DNA of 12,524 bases from Alphaproteobacteria bacterium (GTDB lineage: Bacteria > Pseudomonadota > Alphaproteobacteria > SMXP01). The position numbers were made by a program, and so were the translations under genes. The stretch spans positions 1 through 12,524 of the forward strand of contig JANQLI010000301.1 of the NCBI GenBank assembly GCA_028280675.1, given 5' to 3'. The notes under the pieces are model-generated. The model was not told the DNA's origin, did not search any database, and worked only from the letters and a program-made list of their open reading frames with translations. Of this stretch, positions 11,751 to 12,524 are shown in pieces. Each line of letters begins with the position of its first letter. The stretch's first letter is position 1.

Positions 11751-12524
11751 ATGAGCAAGGTGAGTAACGGCGACTCGAAGAACACATTATATTGTTCTTT
11801 CTGCGGGAAAAGTCAGCATGAAGTCAGAAAACTGATTGCCGGACCGACCGTGTTTATTTGTGATGAATGTGTTGAACTCTGCATGGACATTATCCGTGAA
11901 GAGAACAAGACATCTCTCGTGAAGTCGCGTGATGGCGTTCCTACACCTTCCGAAATCAATGCCGTTCTCGACGATTATGTTATCGGACAAGCTCACGCCA
12001 AGCGCGTGCTGTCCGTTGCCGTGCATAACCATTACAAACGTCTCGGCCATGCGTCCAAATCAAGCGGTAACGATGTTGAACTTGCAAAATCGAATATCTT
12101 GCTGATCGGACCAACAGGCTGCGGTAAGACGTTGCTTGCCCAAACACTCGCGCGCATCTTGGATGTGCCTTTTACGATGGCTGACGCAACCACACTGACC
12201 GAAGCAGGCTATGTCGGTGAGGATGTTGAAAATATCATTCTCAAGCTGCTGCAATCGGCTGATTACAATGTTGAACGTGCGCAGCGCGGCATCGTCTATA
12301 TCGATGAGGTCGATAAGATTAGCCGTAAATCGGACAATCCCTCGATCACCCGTGATGTGTCCGGCGAGGGTGTGCAGCAAGCGCTTTTGAAAATTATGGA
12401 AGGCACCGTTGCCAGCGTTCCGCCTCAAGGGGGACGCAAGCATCCACAACAGGAGTTCCTGCAAGTCGATACCACCAACATCCTCTTTATTGTTGGGGGA
12501 GCCTTTGCCGGTCTTGAAAAGATT
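11751..12524 (+). CDS. clpX: ATP-dependent Clp protease ATP-binding subunit ClpX, N-terminal part; cut by window edge
   Basis: The first 258 residues of a family that is usually about 420 long; the frame is open to the window edge. ClpX unfolds tagged substrates (for example ssrA-tagged proteins) and passes them to ClpP. Seen: the zinc-binding domain with Cys15, Cys18, Cys37 and Cys40 (CSFC...CDEC), Walker A GPTGCGKT (120-127), pore loop GYVG (153-156), Walker B IVYIDEVDKI (181-190), and the GGRKHP segment (227-232) with the RKH motif that surrounds the pore entrance. In E. coli the IGF loop that docks on ClpP lies further on, outside the window. The spacer after clpP contains a weak hairpin, so clpX may be partly co-transcribed with clpP or have its own promoter; I could not place a convincing one. 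In alphaproteobacteria lon typically follows. Confidence 0.98.
   Translation, partial: MSKVSNGDSKNTLYCSFCGKSQHEVRKLIAGPTVFICDECVELCMDIIREENKTSLVKSRDGVPTPSEINAVLDDYVIGQAHAKRVLSVAVHNHYKRLGHASKSSGNDVELAKSNILLIGPTGCGKTLLAQTLARILDVPFTMADATTLTEAGYVGEDVENIILKLLQSADYNVERAQRGIVYIDEVDKISRKSDNPSITRDVSGEGVQQALLKIMEGTVASVPPQGGRKHPQQEFLQVDTTNILFIVGGAFAGLEKI

Noticed and set aside
11546..11785. Minus-strand open frame across the clpP-clpX spacer
   Set aside because: Overlaps the clpX start and regulatory spacer, no ribosome binding site, no family resemblance.
12060..12464. Antisense open frame within clpX
   Set aside because: Shadow of the highly conserved clpX AAA+ region.
1..12524. CRISPR array
   Set aside because: No run of regularly spaced identical repeats with unique spacers; the repeats present are dispersed palindromes.

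Overview
The window looks like chromosomal DNA of an alphaproteobacterium of moderate GC content. The evidence is gene order and protein type: a convergent-style block of parE, rhodanese, glnA and glnB on the minus strand, then an aminotransferase, bifunctional nnr, tRNA-Leu(UAG), tig, clpP and clpX on the plus strand. The tRNA-Leu / tig / clpP / clpX run and the glnB-glnA pair are typical alphaproteobacterial synteny. The genus cannot be fixed from the sequence alone.

Layout. 1-309 (minus) is the N-terminus of DNA topoisomerase IV subunit B. 310-652 is a spacer holding a compound palindromic repeat. 653-1366 (plus) is an AT-rich accessory gene encoding a GIY-YIG nuclease-like protein with homing-endonuclease-type repeats. 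1367-1841 has no protein gene but carries a promoter-like sequence, two hairpins with U-tracts and a rhodanese terminator; a small RNA gene is a good possibility here. 1842-2237 (minus) is a single-domain rhodanese. 2397-3806 and 4000-4338 (minus) are glnA and glnB, expressed as glnB-glnA from a recognisable sigma-54 promoter (4418-4433), with a structured leader between the two genes and a strong terminator after glnA. 4339-4811 holds that promoter and a second copy of the compound repeat. 4812-5981 (plus) is a PLP aminotransferase with a TTG start. 6174-6947 (plus) is an AT-rich gene for an unrecognised exported protein, bracketed on both sides by the same two repeat families in mirror order. 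7259-8800 is nnr, 8902-8985 tRNA-Leu, 9056-10546 tig, 10864-11520 clpP, and 11751-12524 the first 258 codons of clpX.

Functionally there are two housekeeping themes: nitrogen assimilation and its control (PII and glutamine synthetase with conserved uridylylation and adenylylation tyrosines), and protein folding and turnover (trigger factor, ClpP, ClpX). Nnr repairs damaged NAD(P)H. The two AT-rich genes (GIY-YIG protein, exported protein) are the accessory content, and each sits among interspersed repeats.

No complete new multi-gene system is visible. The items most worth a second look are the mirror-nested repeats around the exported-protein gene, the candidate small RNA at about 1425-1570, the lysine-rich KKKT tail on trigger factor (with a similar lysine-rich head on ParE), and the hairpins in the glnB-glnA leader.
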